Of a stretch of 6,532 bases of DNA, positions 1 through 5,618 are shown in pieces. How positions within the stretch are numbered: position 1 is the stretch's first letter; each line of letters opens with the position of its first letter. A program made the position numbers and the translations under genes. The stretch comes from Clostridiales bacterium (GTDB lineage Bacteria > Bacillota > Clostridia > Oscillospirales > Oscillospiraceae). The DNA is taken from assembly GCA_019418525.1 (NCBI GenBank), contig DYBS01000127.1:1-6532 (forward strand), in the 5' to 3' direction. The notes beneath the pieces are model-generated. The model ran no database searches. It saw only the letters and a program-made list of their open reading frames with translations, and was not told the DNA's origin.

Positions 1-10
1 GTCGAAGCGT

Positions 11-20
11 GCTCCTTTCC
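11..20 (-). promoter_or_regulatory. Ribosome binding site for the next minus-strand gene, probably leuD
   Basis: Right after the leuC TAA (22-24), the minus strand reads GGAAAGGAGC, a strong Shine-Dalgarno sequence. The remaining 10 nt to the window edge contain no ATG, GTG or TTG, so the start codon must lie just outside. The tight spacing to leuC fits a leuCD operon, with the small subunit translated from the same mRNA. The identity of that gene is inferred from family gene order, not seen. Confidence 0.6.
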
Positions 21-21
21 A

Positions 22-1281
22 TTACAGGCTGGCCGGGTCGGTGACCACGCCGGTGACGGCGGAAGCCGCGGCCACGGCGGGGCTGGCCAGGATGATCTCG
101 GAATCGGTGGGACCCATGCGGCCCACGAAGTTGCGGTTGGTGGTGGAGATGGCCCGCTCCCCATTGGAGAGCACACCCATATGTCCGCCCAGGCAGGGGC
201 CGCAGGTGGGGGTGGAGACGGCACAGCCGGCCTCGATGAAGATCTGCACCAGACCCTGGGCCATGGCATCCAGCATAATCTGCTGGGTGGCGGGCAGCAC
301 GATGCAGCGCACGCCCTTGGCCACCTTGCGGCCCTTGAGGATGGCGGCGGCCTCCTGCAGGTCCTTCAGGCGTCCGTTGGTGCAGGAGCCAATCACTACC
401 TGCTGGATGGGAGTGCCGGCCACCTGGTCCACGGTGCGGGTATTGGAGGGCAGGTGGGGCAGAGCCACGGTGGGCCGGAGGGTGCTCAGGTCAATGACCA
501 CCTCACGGGTATACTCGGCGTCGGGGTCGGGCTCCACGGCCTGCCAGGGGCGGTCCACCCGGCCGTCGAGGTAGGCACGGGTCACGTCGTCCACCGGAAA
601 GATACCGTTCTTGGCGCCGGCCTCAATGGCCATGTTGGAGATGGTGAAGCGGTCGTCCATGGTAAGCTGCGCCACGCCATCCCCGGCAAACTCCAGGGAC
701 TGGTACAGCGCGCCGTCCACGCCGATGGTGCCGATGAGGTGGAGCACGATGTCCTTACCGCTGACGAAGGGGGCCAGCTTGCCGGTGAGGGTGACCTTGA
801 TGGCGGCGGGGACCTTGAACCAGGCCAGGCCCGTGGCCATGCCGGCGGCCATGTCGGTGGAACCCACGCCGGTGGAGAAGGCGCCCAGCGCGCCGTACGT
901 ACAGGTGTGGGAGTCAGCGCCGATGATGACCTCACCGGGGGCGGTCAGGCCCTTTTCGGGCAGGAGGGCGTGCTCCACGCCCATGCAACCCACATCATAG
1001 AAGTGGGTGATGTCGAACCGCTGGGCAAACTCCCGCGCCTGGGCGCAGAGCTGCGCGGACTTGATATCCTTACAGGGGGTGGAGTGGTCCAGAACAATGG
1101 CGATCTTGTCCTTGTCGAACACCTGGGTCAGTCCAGCCTTGTTAAACTCGGTGATGGCCACCGGGGTGGTGATGTCGTTGCCCAGCACCAGGTCCAGCTT
1201 GCCCTCGATGAGCTCGCCCACCTCTACCCGGTCTTTGCCGGCGCAGCGGGCCAGGATCTTCTGGGTCATGGTCATTCCCAT
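22..1281 (-). CDS. leuC: 3-isopropylmalate dehydratase large subunit (LeuC, aconitase family)
   Basis: With LeuD, this enzyme isomerises 2-isopropylmalate to 3-isopropylmalate in cytoplasmic leucine biosynthesis. The 419-residue product is an aconitase-superfamily large subunit of the shorter archaeal/clostridial (LeuC2) type; the length is normal for that type. Visible signatures are GADSHTCTYGA (residues 121-131), GSCTNGR (298-304) and TPTCGPCLGG (357-366). C300, C360 and C363 are the three expected 4Fe-4S ligands. The C-terminal NRNFVGRMG (382-390) is also typical. The start is placed at the ATG whose first base is 1281, because an AGGAGG lies 9 nt upstream. An in-frame ATG eight codons earlier (1305) has no ribosome site. 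Downstream on the same strand another ribosome site suggests leuD follows. The related homoaconitase large subunit cannot be wholly excluded by sequence alone, but leucine biosynthesis is the likeliest role. Confidence 0.93.
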   Translation of the reverse strand: MGMTMTQKILARCAGKDRVEVGELIEGKLDLVLGNDITTPVAITEFNKAGLTQVFDKDKIAIVLDHSTPCKDIKSAQLCAQAREFAQRFDITHFYDVGCMGVEHALLPEKGLTAPGEVIIGADSHTCTYGALGAFSTGVGSTDMAAGMATGLAWFKVPAAIKVTLTGKLAPFVSGKDIVLHLIGTIGVDGALYQSLEFAGDGVAQLTMDDRFTISNMAIEAGAKNGIFPVDDVTRAYLDGRVDRPWQAVEPDPDAEYTREVVIDLSTLRPTVALPHLPSNTRTVDQVAGTPIQQVVIGSCTNGRLKDLQEAAAILKGRKVAKGVRCIVLPATQQIMLDAMAQGLVQIFIEAGCAVSTPTCGPCLGGHMGVLSNGERAISTTNRNFVGRMGPTDSEIILASPAVAAASAVTGVVTDPASL

Positions 1282-1290
1282 CGTGATATT

Positions 1291-1296
1291 CCTCCT
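1291..1296 (-). promoter_or_regulatory. leuC Shine-Dalgarno (decides the start)
   Basis: The minus strand carries AGGAGG here, 9 nt ahead of the ATG at 1281. Two further ATGs (1275 and 1269) lie 15 and 21 nt away. The longer frame starting at 1305 would place this ribosome site inside the coding region. The site therefore selects 1281. Confidence 0.8.
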
Positions 1297-1325
1297 CGTG
1301 TTCATGTGCTGTTGTGGTAGCTTTT

Positions 1326-1334
1326 ATTATGACA
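1326..1334 (-). promoter_or_regulatory. Putative extended -10 promoter of leuC
   Basis: The minus strand reads TGTCATAAT, an extended -10 element (TGn) followed by CATAAT, a 5/6 match to TATAAT. A TTTACA at 1353-1358 is too far away (21 nt) for a good -35, but extended -10 promoters do not need one. Transcription would begin near 1319, leaving a leader of about 38 nt. That is too short for a T-box or a leucine leader-peptide attenuator. Confidence 0.45.
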
Positions 1335-1340
1335 GAACAC

Positions 1341-1370
1341 TTGCCAAAAGAATGTAAACTGTGATACAAT
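1341..1370 (+). promoter_or_regulatory. Sigma-A-type promoter of the Nudix-Crp operon
   Basis: TTGCCA (1341-1346) and TACAAT (1365-1370) each match the housekeeping consensus at 5 of 6 positions and are separated by 18 nt. Transcription would start near 1377, followed by the ribosome site AGGGGGAG (1391-1398) and the ATG at 1403. It lies back-to-back with the putative leuC promoter, and their upstream elements occupy the same roughly 30 bp. Confidence 0.65.
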
Positions 1371-1402
1371 GCTGAAAACGCAGCGACGAAAGGGGGAGAA
1401 TC

Positions 1403-1903
1403 ATGGAGCTGTGGGACGGATACGACGGACAGTGGAATCAGACCGGGGTGGACCTGGTGCGGGGACAGATTATTCCAGAGGGGCTCTACCACGCTGTGGC
1501 GGAGGTGGCGGTACGCCATACGGACGGCACCTTTTTGGTCACCCGCCGCTGTGAGGAAATCCCCCACGCTCCGGGGCTGTGGCAGACCGGCGCAGGAGGC
1601 AGTGTGTGCAAGGGAGAGACTTTTTTGCAGGGTGCCCTGCGAGAGTTACAGGAGGAAACCGGGATCAAGGCTGATGTGCTTGCCCCTCTCTACCGCGTCT
1701 GCAGTGAGCAAAAACACGCCCTCTATGCAGGCTTTCTCTGCGTAACGGCTTTGCCCAAAGATGATGTGCGTCTCCAGGCCGGGGAGACCGCAGAGTACCG
1801 CTGGCTTTCCCGCCGGGAATTGATGGAACTGGTTGCTTCCAACCGCTTCGTGCCCGGTCTGCGGGAGCGGATCTTGCCCTCTTTGAAAGGAGAAATCCTA
1901 TGA
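1403..1903 (+). CDS. Nudix hydrolase
   Basis: This 166-residue protein has a complete Nudix box at residues 66-88: G66, E72, R80-E81-L82, E84-E85 and G87, matching GX5EX7REUXEEXGU. The box binds divalent metal and activates water to hydrolyse a nucleoside diphosphate linked to another group (X). The N-terminal ELWDGYD and RGQIIPEGLYH segments resemble a Firmicutes Nudix group related to YfcD and isopentenyl-diphosphate isomerase-like proteins. The substrate cannot be read from the sequence. There is no signal peptide or membrane segment, so it is cytoplasmic. A ribosome site AGGGGGAG precedes the ATG, which is the first gene after the promoter at 1341-1370. Its TGA overlaps the ATG of the Crp-family gene (ATGA), so the two are probably translationally coupled. 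A housekeeping pyrophosphatase and an effector-metabolising enzyme for the neighbouring regulator are both possible. Confidence 0.9.
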   Translation: MELWDGYDGQWNQTGVDLVRGQIIPEGLYHAVAEVAVRHTDGTFLVTRRCEEIPHAPGLWQTGAGGSVCKGETFLQGALRELQEETGIKADVLAPLYRVCSEQKHALYAGFLCVTALPKDDVRLQAGETAEYRWLSRRELMELVASNRFVPGLRERILPSLKGEIL

Positions 1904-2508
1904 ATGATATCTGGAGCCCGTTGGCCGAAGGCCAGCCGGTGTTGCACTATGGTCCGGGCCAGTTCATCTACCTCCAGGACACTCAGGCCGACCGGTTTTA
2001 CTACATCGTTTCGGGCACGGTCAAGTGTTTTCTTAGCGCGGAAAGCGGCGAGGAGCGGACCCTCACCCTCCTGCGGGCGGGGGAGCTCATTGGCGAGGCT
2101 GCCTTCTTCGACAAGCAGCCCCGGGTGTCTTCAGCGGTGGCGGTGACAAAATGCGAGCTGGTGGAGGTGGACCACGCCCGGCTGGCGCAGGTCTTTCGCC
2201 TCCATCCGGAGCTGGCTATCGCCCTGTTGGAAAATCTGGCCCAGCGGGTGCGCCTTCTCTCCGAACATGTGGATGGGGCCTTCCTCCAGGCCGACCAGCG
2301 CATTGCCCGGCACCTGCTCTCCCTCACACCAGGAGATGACGGTACGATCCCCTGCACCCATGAGGATATCGGCGCGTCGGTGGGGGTGAGCCGGGTGACG
2401 GTGAGCCGGGTGCTGGGGCGCTTTGTCCGCAAGGGCTGGCTGCGCACCGGATACCGCTCGGTGGAACTGCTGGACCGGGAGGCGCTGGAGCGCCTGTGTG
2501 AATCCTGA
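1900..2508 (+). CDS. Crp/Fnr-family transcriptional regulator
   Basis: The 202-residue product has the standard two-domain layout. An N-terminal cyclic-nucleotide-binding-like beta roll covers about residues 12-105, including GELIGEAAFF at 61-70. A dimerisation helix follows at about 106-133, then a C-terminal winged helix-turn-helix at about 134-200 (HEDIGASVGVSRVTVSRVL, 154-172). It lacks the N-terminal cysteine cluster of Fnr; its cysteines are at 43, 85, 152 and 200, so it is not an Fnr-type Fe-S oxygen sensor. The R-S pair that grips cAMP phosphate in Crp is not preserved (R75-V76-S77 here). The Glu of the Crp/Fnr recognition helix is replaced by V166. Ligand and operator are therefore unknown. 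It is translated from AAAGGAG (1886-1892), 7 nt before the ATG, overlaps the Nudix stop codon, and ends at a strong terminator. Confidence 0.92.
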   Translation: MNDIWSPLAEGQPVLHYGPGQFIYLQDTQADRFYYIVSGTVKCFLSAESGEERTLTLLRAGELIGEAAFFDKQPRVSSAVAVTKCELVEVDHARLAQVFRLHPELAIALLENLAQRVRLLSEHVDGAFLQADQRIARHLLSLTPGDDGTIPCTHEDIGASVGVSRVTVSRVLGRFVRKGWLRTGYRSVELLDREALERLCES

Positions 2509-2509
2509 A

Positions 2510-2546
2510 AAAACTCCGTCTCCGGCTCAGCCGGAGACGGAGTTTT
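2510..2546. terminator. Bidirectional intrinsic terminator between the Crp-family gene and spoIVA
   Basis: A perfect 17-bp stem (2510-2526 with 2530-2546) encloses a 3-nt loop. Its GC-rich core is flanked by an A-tract on the left and TTTT on the right. It begins two bases after the plus-strand TGA and ends three bases before the spoIVA stop codon, so either converging transcript would end here. Confidence 0.92.
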
Positions 2547-2549
2547 CCC

Positions 2550-4028
2550 TTAAAGCAGAATGCAGATCAGCCCGCCGGAGCCCTCGTTTAGGATGCGCTG
2601 GAGGGTCTCCTGGAGCTTGGTGCGGGCGTCATCGGGCATGCGGCGCAGCTTGGTGTTCAGGTCCTCACTGACCAACTCGTGGAAGGACTTCCCAAAAATG
2701 TTGGACTGCCAAATGGCCTTGGTGTCCCCCTCAAACTCCTGGAGGAGATAGCGCACCATCTCCTCGCTCTGCTTCTCGCTACCCACAATGGGAGCTACCT
2801 CGGTCTCGATATCGGCCCGGATCATGTGAATAGAGGGGGCCGAAGCCTTCAGCCGCACTCCGTACCGTCCCCCCTGCCGCACGATCTCCGGCTCCTCCAG
2901 CACCAGCTCGTCGGTGCTGGGGATGACGATGCCGTAGCCGGTGTTCTTCACGTCCTCCAGGGCGGCGGAGACCTTGTCATACTCCCGCTTGACGCCAGCA
3001 AGTCCCGTGAGCAGCTCCAGCAGATCCCCGTCATCCCGGATGGAGAAACCGGACTGCTGGGAGAGGGTGTCGTAGAAGAGCGCCCGGGGCAGGTCCAGTT
3101 CTGCCGCAGCTAGGCCGGTGCCCAGGCTGATGGAGGTGATACGGGCGCTGCTGACGTTTTCACAGGCGCCGATGGCCGCTACCGCCCCGGACACGTCCCG
3201 GATGCGGTGCATCCCCGCCGCTCCCTCGCGGATGGCGGCGTAAAGGCCGCTCTTGATGGGGTGGTCCCAGTCCAGAGCGTCCACCCAGGGGGGCAGATAG
3301 AGATCCAGCTCTTTCACCGGAAACTCATCCAAGACACCGCGGATGATCTGGGTGACATCGGCCTCCTCCAGCTCCAGACAGTTGGCCGCCAGGCAGGTCA
3401 CGTCGTAGCGCTCCGCCAGCTGTTTCCGCAGCGCCTGGGCGGACGGGGAGCGGGGTTGGGCCGAGTTGAGAAGGACCAGAAAGGGCTTGCCCAGCTCCTT
3501 CAGCTCGGTGATGACCCGCTCCTCTGCCTCCAGATAGTCTTCCCGCGGGATTTCAGTGATCGTGCCATCCGTCGTGACCACAATGGCGATAGTGGCGTGT
3601 TCGGTCACCACCTTGCGGGTGCCGATCTCAGCGGCCTCCGCCATGGGGATAGGCTTATCGAACCAGGGCGTGGTCACCATTCGGGGGGCATCGTCCTCCG
3701 TCTGCCCCGCCGCCCCTGGCACCAGGTAGCCCACACAGTCAATGAGACGCACCGAAAAGGTGGCACCGCTCTCCAGCGTCACCTCCACCGCCTCTTCCGG
3801 GACGAACTTGGGCTCGGCGGTCATGACCGTGCGGCCCGCCCCGCTCTGGGGCAGCTCATCCCGAGCCCGCTCCCGGCGGTAGACATTGTCGATGTTGGGG
3901 ATGACCAGGGTCTCCATGAACCGCTTGATGAAGGTGGACTTTCCGGTGCGTACCGGCCCAACCACGCCGATGTAGATGTCACCCTCGGTCCGGCGGGCGA
4001 TATCCTCGTAGATCTTGCGCTCTTCCAC
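2550..4028 (-). CDS. spoIVA: Stage IV sporulation protein A (SpoIVA), spore-coat morphogenetic ATPase
   Basis: SpoIVA polymerises by ATP hydrolysis on the mother-cell face of the forespore and forms the basement layer on which the coat is built; in Bacillus subtilis it is anchored by SpoVM. At 492 residues it has, from memory, the same length as the B. subtilis protein and is collinear with it. Visible features are Walker A GPVRTGKST (24-32), the DELPQS segment (57-62), the sensor-threonine region RTVMTAEPKF (66-75), Walker B with D97 in RLIDCVGY (94-101), EIGTRKV (135-141), and the conserved end NEGSGGLICILL. The C-terminal third, including VRLKASAPSIHMI (about 395-407), is also conserved. 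Residue 71 is Ala where I recall Thr in B. subtilis. The start is GTG, 7 nt after AAGGAGG. The gene stands alone, with a terminator at its end and a candidate sigma-E promoter upstream. Confidence 0.97.
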   Translation of the reverse strand: MEERKIYEDIARRTEGDIYIGVVGPVRTGKSTFIKRFMETLVIPNIDNVYRRERARDELPQSGAGRTVMTAEPKFVPEEAVEVTLESGATFSVRLIDCVGYLVPGAAGQTEDDAPRMVTTPWFDKPIPMAEAAEIGTRKVVTEHATIAIVVTTDGTITEIPREDYLEAEERVITELKELGKPFLVLLNSAQPRSPSAQALRKQLAERYDVTCLAANCLELEEADVTQIIRGVLDEFPVKELDLYLPPWVDALDWDHPIKSGLYAAIREGAAGMHRIRDVSGAVAAIGACENVSSARITSISLGTGLAAAELDLPRALFYDTLSQQSGFSIRDDGDLLELLTGLAGVKREYDKVSAALEDVKNTGYGIVIPSTDELVLEEPEIVRQGGRYGVRLKASAPSIHMIRADIETEVAPIVGSEKQSEEMVRYLLQEFEGDTKAIWQSNIFGKSFHELVSEDLNTKLRRMPDDARTKLQETLQRILNEGSGGLICILL

Positions 4029-4035
4029 TCAAATT

Positions 4036-4042
4036 CCTCCTT
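4036..4042 (-). promoter_or_regulatory. spoIVA Shine-Dalgarno (supports the GTG start)
   Basis: The minus strand reads AAGGAGG, 7 nt before the GTG at 4028-4026. The GTG codon starts the conserved N-terminal segment EERKIYEDIARRT, which aligns with the family N-terminus, so the non-ATG start is well supported. Confidence 0.85.
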
Positions 4043-4086
4043 CGGCCGTGCGGGCCCTTCCCGCCCCGGAGCCGGTGTTTCCCTAC

Positions 4087-4115
4087 ATGCTATGGGGATA
4101 AGCTCCCGTTTATGC
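4087..4115 (-). promoter_or_regulatory. Candidate sigma-E promoter of spoIVA
   Basis: On the minus strand GCATAAA (4109-4115) is followed after 14 nt by CATAGCAT (4087-4094). This partly matches the B. subtilis sigma-E pattern, roughly KMATATT, about 14 nt, CATACANT. Transcription would start near 4080, about 50 nt before the GTG. In B. subtilis spoIVA is known to be under mother-cell sigma-E control, which supports looking for such a site, but the match is imperfect. Confidence 0.4.
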
Positions 4116-4147
4116 CGCCCCAGTCCCTGGTTTCCCTGGCAAACAGA

Positions 4148-4176
4148 TTGCATTACCAGAAGAGCGGTATTATACT
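4148..4176 (+). promoter_or_regulatory. Putative sigma-A-type promoter of the MATE gene
   Basis: TTGCAT (4148-4153) and TATACT (4171-4176) are spaced by 17 nt. The -10 matches at 5 of 6 positions and the -35 only in its first three bases. Transcription would start near 4183, just before the hairpin at 4186-4215, giving a leader of about 50 nt to the ATG at 4233. Confidence 0.45.
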
Positions 4177-4185
4177 AAAGACGAA

Positions 4186-4215
4186 ATAAAGCCCTCCAAT
4201 CGGAGGGCCCTTTAT
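4186..4215 (-). terminator. Terminator-like hairpin between spoIVA and the MATE gene
   Basis: GCCCTCC (4191-4197) pairs with GGAGGGC (4202-4208) around a 4-nt loop. Flanking ATAAA (4186-4190) and TTTAT (4211-4215) extend the stem past a 2-nt bulge. On the minus strand the hairpin is followed directly by TTTATTT, a fair U-tract, so it works better as a terminator in that direction, where it would stop antisense read-through before spoIVA. On the plus strand it sits at the very 5' end of the predicted MATE mRNA, where it could act as an attenuator or a stabilising stem. Confidence 0.5.
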
Positions 4216-4232
4216 ATGGGAGGATATTCTTT

Positions 4233-5618
4233 ATGAGTGAGAATCCACTTGGGTTTGAAGAGATACCGGTGCTGCTGCGACGCTTTGCCATACCCAGCAT
4301 CACAGCTATGCTGGTCAGTTCTCTCTACAATATCGTGGATCAGATCTTTATCGGCCAAGGCGTAGGTTATCTGGGCAATGCCGCCACCAATGTCTCCTAT
4401 CCTCTCTCCACCATCTGCCTGGCCATCGCACTGCTCATCGGCATCGGCAGTGCTTCCCGATTTTCCCTGTGTCTGGGCAGGCGCTGCCCGGAGGAGGCCG
4501 CCCGGATCGCCGGAAACGGCATCGTCCTTATGGCGGTTTGCGGCGTGATTTACCTGATGATAGGCACCCTTTTCCTGATGCCCTTGCTGCGGGTGTTCGG
4601 TGCCACTTCAGAGGTTTTGCCCTATGCGCGACAGTATGCCGGGATCACATTGCTGGGCATGCCCTTTCTCATCCTCACCAACGGGATCAGTAACCTGATC
4701 CGCGCTGATGGCCGACCCCGGTACTCCATGGTCTGCATGCTGGTGGGCGCCGTTGCCAACACCATCTTGGATCCCATTTTCATCTTCGGCTTTCACTGGG
4801 GAGTGGCCGGCGCGGCCCTGGCCACCATTTTGGGCCAGATCCTGTCCTTTTTCCTGGCGCTGCGCTACCTGTGGCACTTTCAGAATATCCGCCTAACCCG
4901 GAATTGCTTTCGCCTCAATCCACATGAGAACCTGCGGACCATTGCCATGGGTACCAGCAACTCTGTTAACCAGCTGGCAATCACCCTGGTCCAAATCGTC
5001 CTCAACAACTCCCTGACCCACTACGGAGCCATGTCCATTTATGGTAAGGAGATCCCTCTGGCCGCCTGTGGCATCGTGATGAAGACCAATGCTATCCTGC
5101 TCTCCATCATCGTGGGTATCTCCCAGGGCGTGCAGCCCATGATTGGCTTCAATTACGGGGCCCGGAACTATACCCGGGTGAAACAAGCTTACCTTTTGGC
5201 GATCCGCTGGAACTTCGTAGTCTCCGCCGTGGGCTTTGTCCTCTTTCAGTTCTGCACCCGCCCTATCATCTCCCTTTTCGGTAACGGCGATGAACTCTAC
5301 TATGAGTTCGCCATTCTGTTCATGCGCACCTTCCTCTTCATGGTCATCGTCAACGGCGTACAGCTGCTCTCCTCCAACTTCTTCACCGCCATCGGCAAAG
5401 CCATGAAGGGGCTGCTACTCTCCCTTACCCGTCAGGTGTTCTTCCTCATCCCGCTGATCCTGATCCTCCCGATCCGCTTCGGGATCTTCGGTGTGCTGTT
5501 GGCCGGGCCCATCGCCGACTTTATCGCCTTTGTGGTGTCAGTACTCTTCGTGCGGCGGGAATTCCGGGGCCTGAGCGCGGAGGAGGCGCAGGACCTCACA
5601 GCAGACACGCGGCAGTAA
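4233..5618 (+). CDS. MATE-family multidrug/metabolite efflux transporter
   Basis: This is a 461-residue polytopic inner-membrane protein of the usual MATE length, with about twelve hydrophobic segments in two halves joined by a hydrophilic stretch near residues 215-235. MATE proteins export cationic drugs or metabolites in exchange for Na+ or H+. Recognisable signatures are NIVDQIFIGQGVG (33-45), with D36 in the first helix, LIRADGRPRYSM (155-166), GVAGAALAT (190-198), and SQGVQPMIGFNYGAR in the second half. It looks closest to the MepA-like group. The substrate is not predictable. The ribosome site GGGAGGA (4218-4224) is 8 nt from the ATG. Its last 23 bp, including the TAA, overlap the end of the opposing ADP-ribosylglycohydrolase gene, and I see no terminator after it. 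By eye it is somewhat less GC-rich than leuC. Confidence 0.94.
   Translation: MSENPLGFEEIPVLLRRFAIPSITAMLVSSLYNIVDQIFIGQGVGYLGNAATNVSYPLSTICLAIALLIGIGSASRFSLCLGRRCPEEAARIAGNGIVLMAVCGVIYLMIGTLFLMPLLRVFGATSEVLPYARQYAGITLLGMPFLILTNGISNLIRADGRPRYSMVCMLVGAVANTILDPIFIFGFHWGVAGAALATILGQILSFFLALRYLWHFQNIRLTRNCFRLNPHENLRTIAMGTSNSVNQLAITLVQIVLNNSLTHYGAMSIYGKEIPLAACGIVMKTNAILLSIIVGISQGVQPMIGFNYGARNYTRVKQAYLLAIRWNFVVSAVGFVLFQFCTRPIISLFGNGDELYYEFAILFMRTFLFMVIVNGVQLLSSNFFTAIGKAMKGLLLSLTRQVFFLIPLILILPIRFGIFGVLLAGPIADFIAFVVSVLFVRREFRGLSAEEAQDLTADTRQ

Noticed and set aside
181..1320. A 379-codon open frame on the plus strand opposite leuC
   Set aside because: Its Gly/His/Val-rich, low-complexity composition is what the complement of a GC-rich gene gives. 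It has no recognisable domain, and leuC on the other strand has complete family motifs.
1282..1325. T-box or leucine leader-peptide attenuator ahead of leuC
   Set aside because: The predicted leader is only about 38 nt, with no room for a specifier stem, no T-box sequence and no run of Leu codons.
1900..2508. Fnr-type oxygen sensor
   Set aside because: There is no N-terminal cysteine cluster. The four cysteines are scattered at 43, 85, 152 and 200.
4124..4139. Tandem TCCCTGG (4124-4130 and 4133-4139) as an operator or direct repeat element
   Set aside because: Only two 7-bp copies in GC-rich DNA, with no further copies seen. This is compatible with chance.
3207..4178. A 323-codon open frame on the plus strand opposite spoIVA
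   Set aside because: It is the antisense shadow of a well-conserved gene, has an Arg/His/Gly-rich composition and no family motif, and runs across the spoIVA promoter region.
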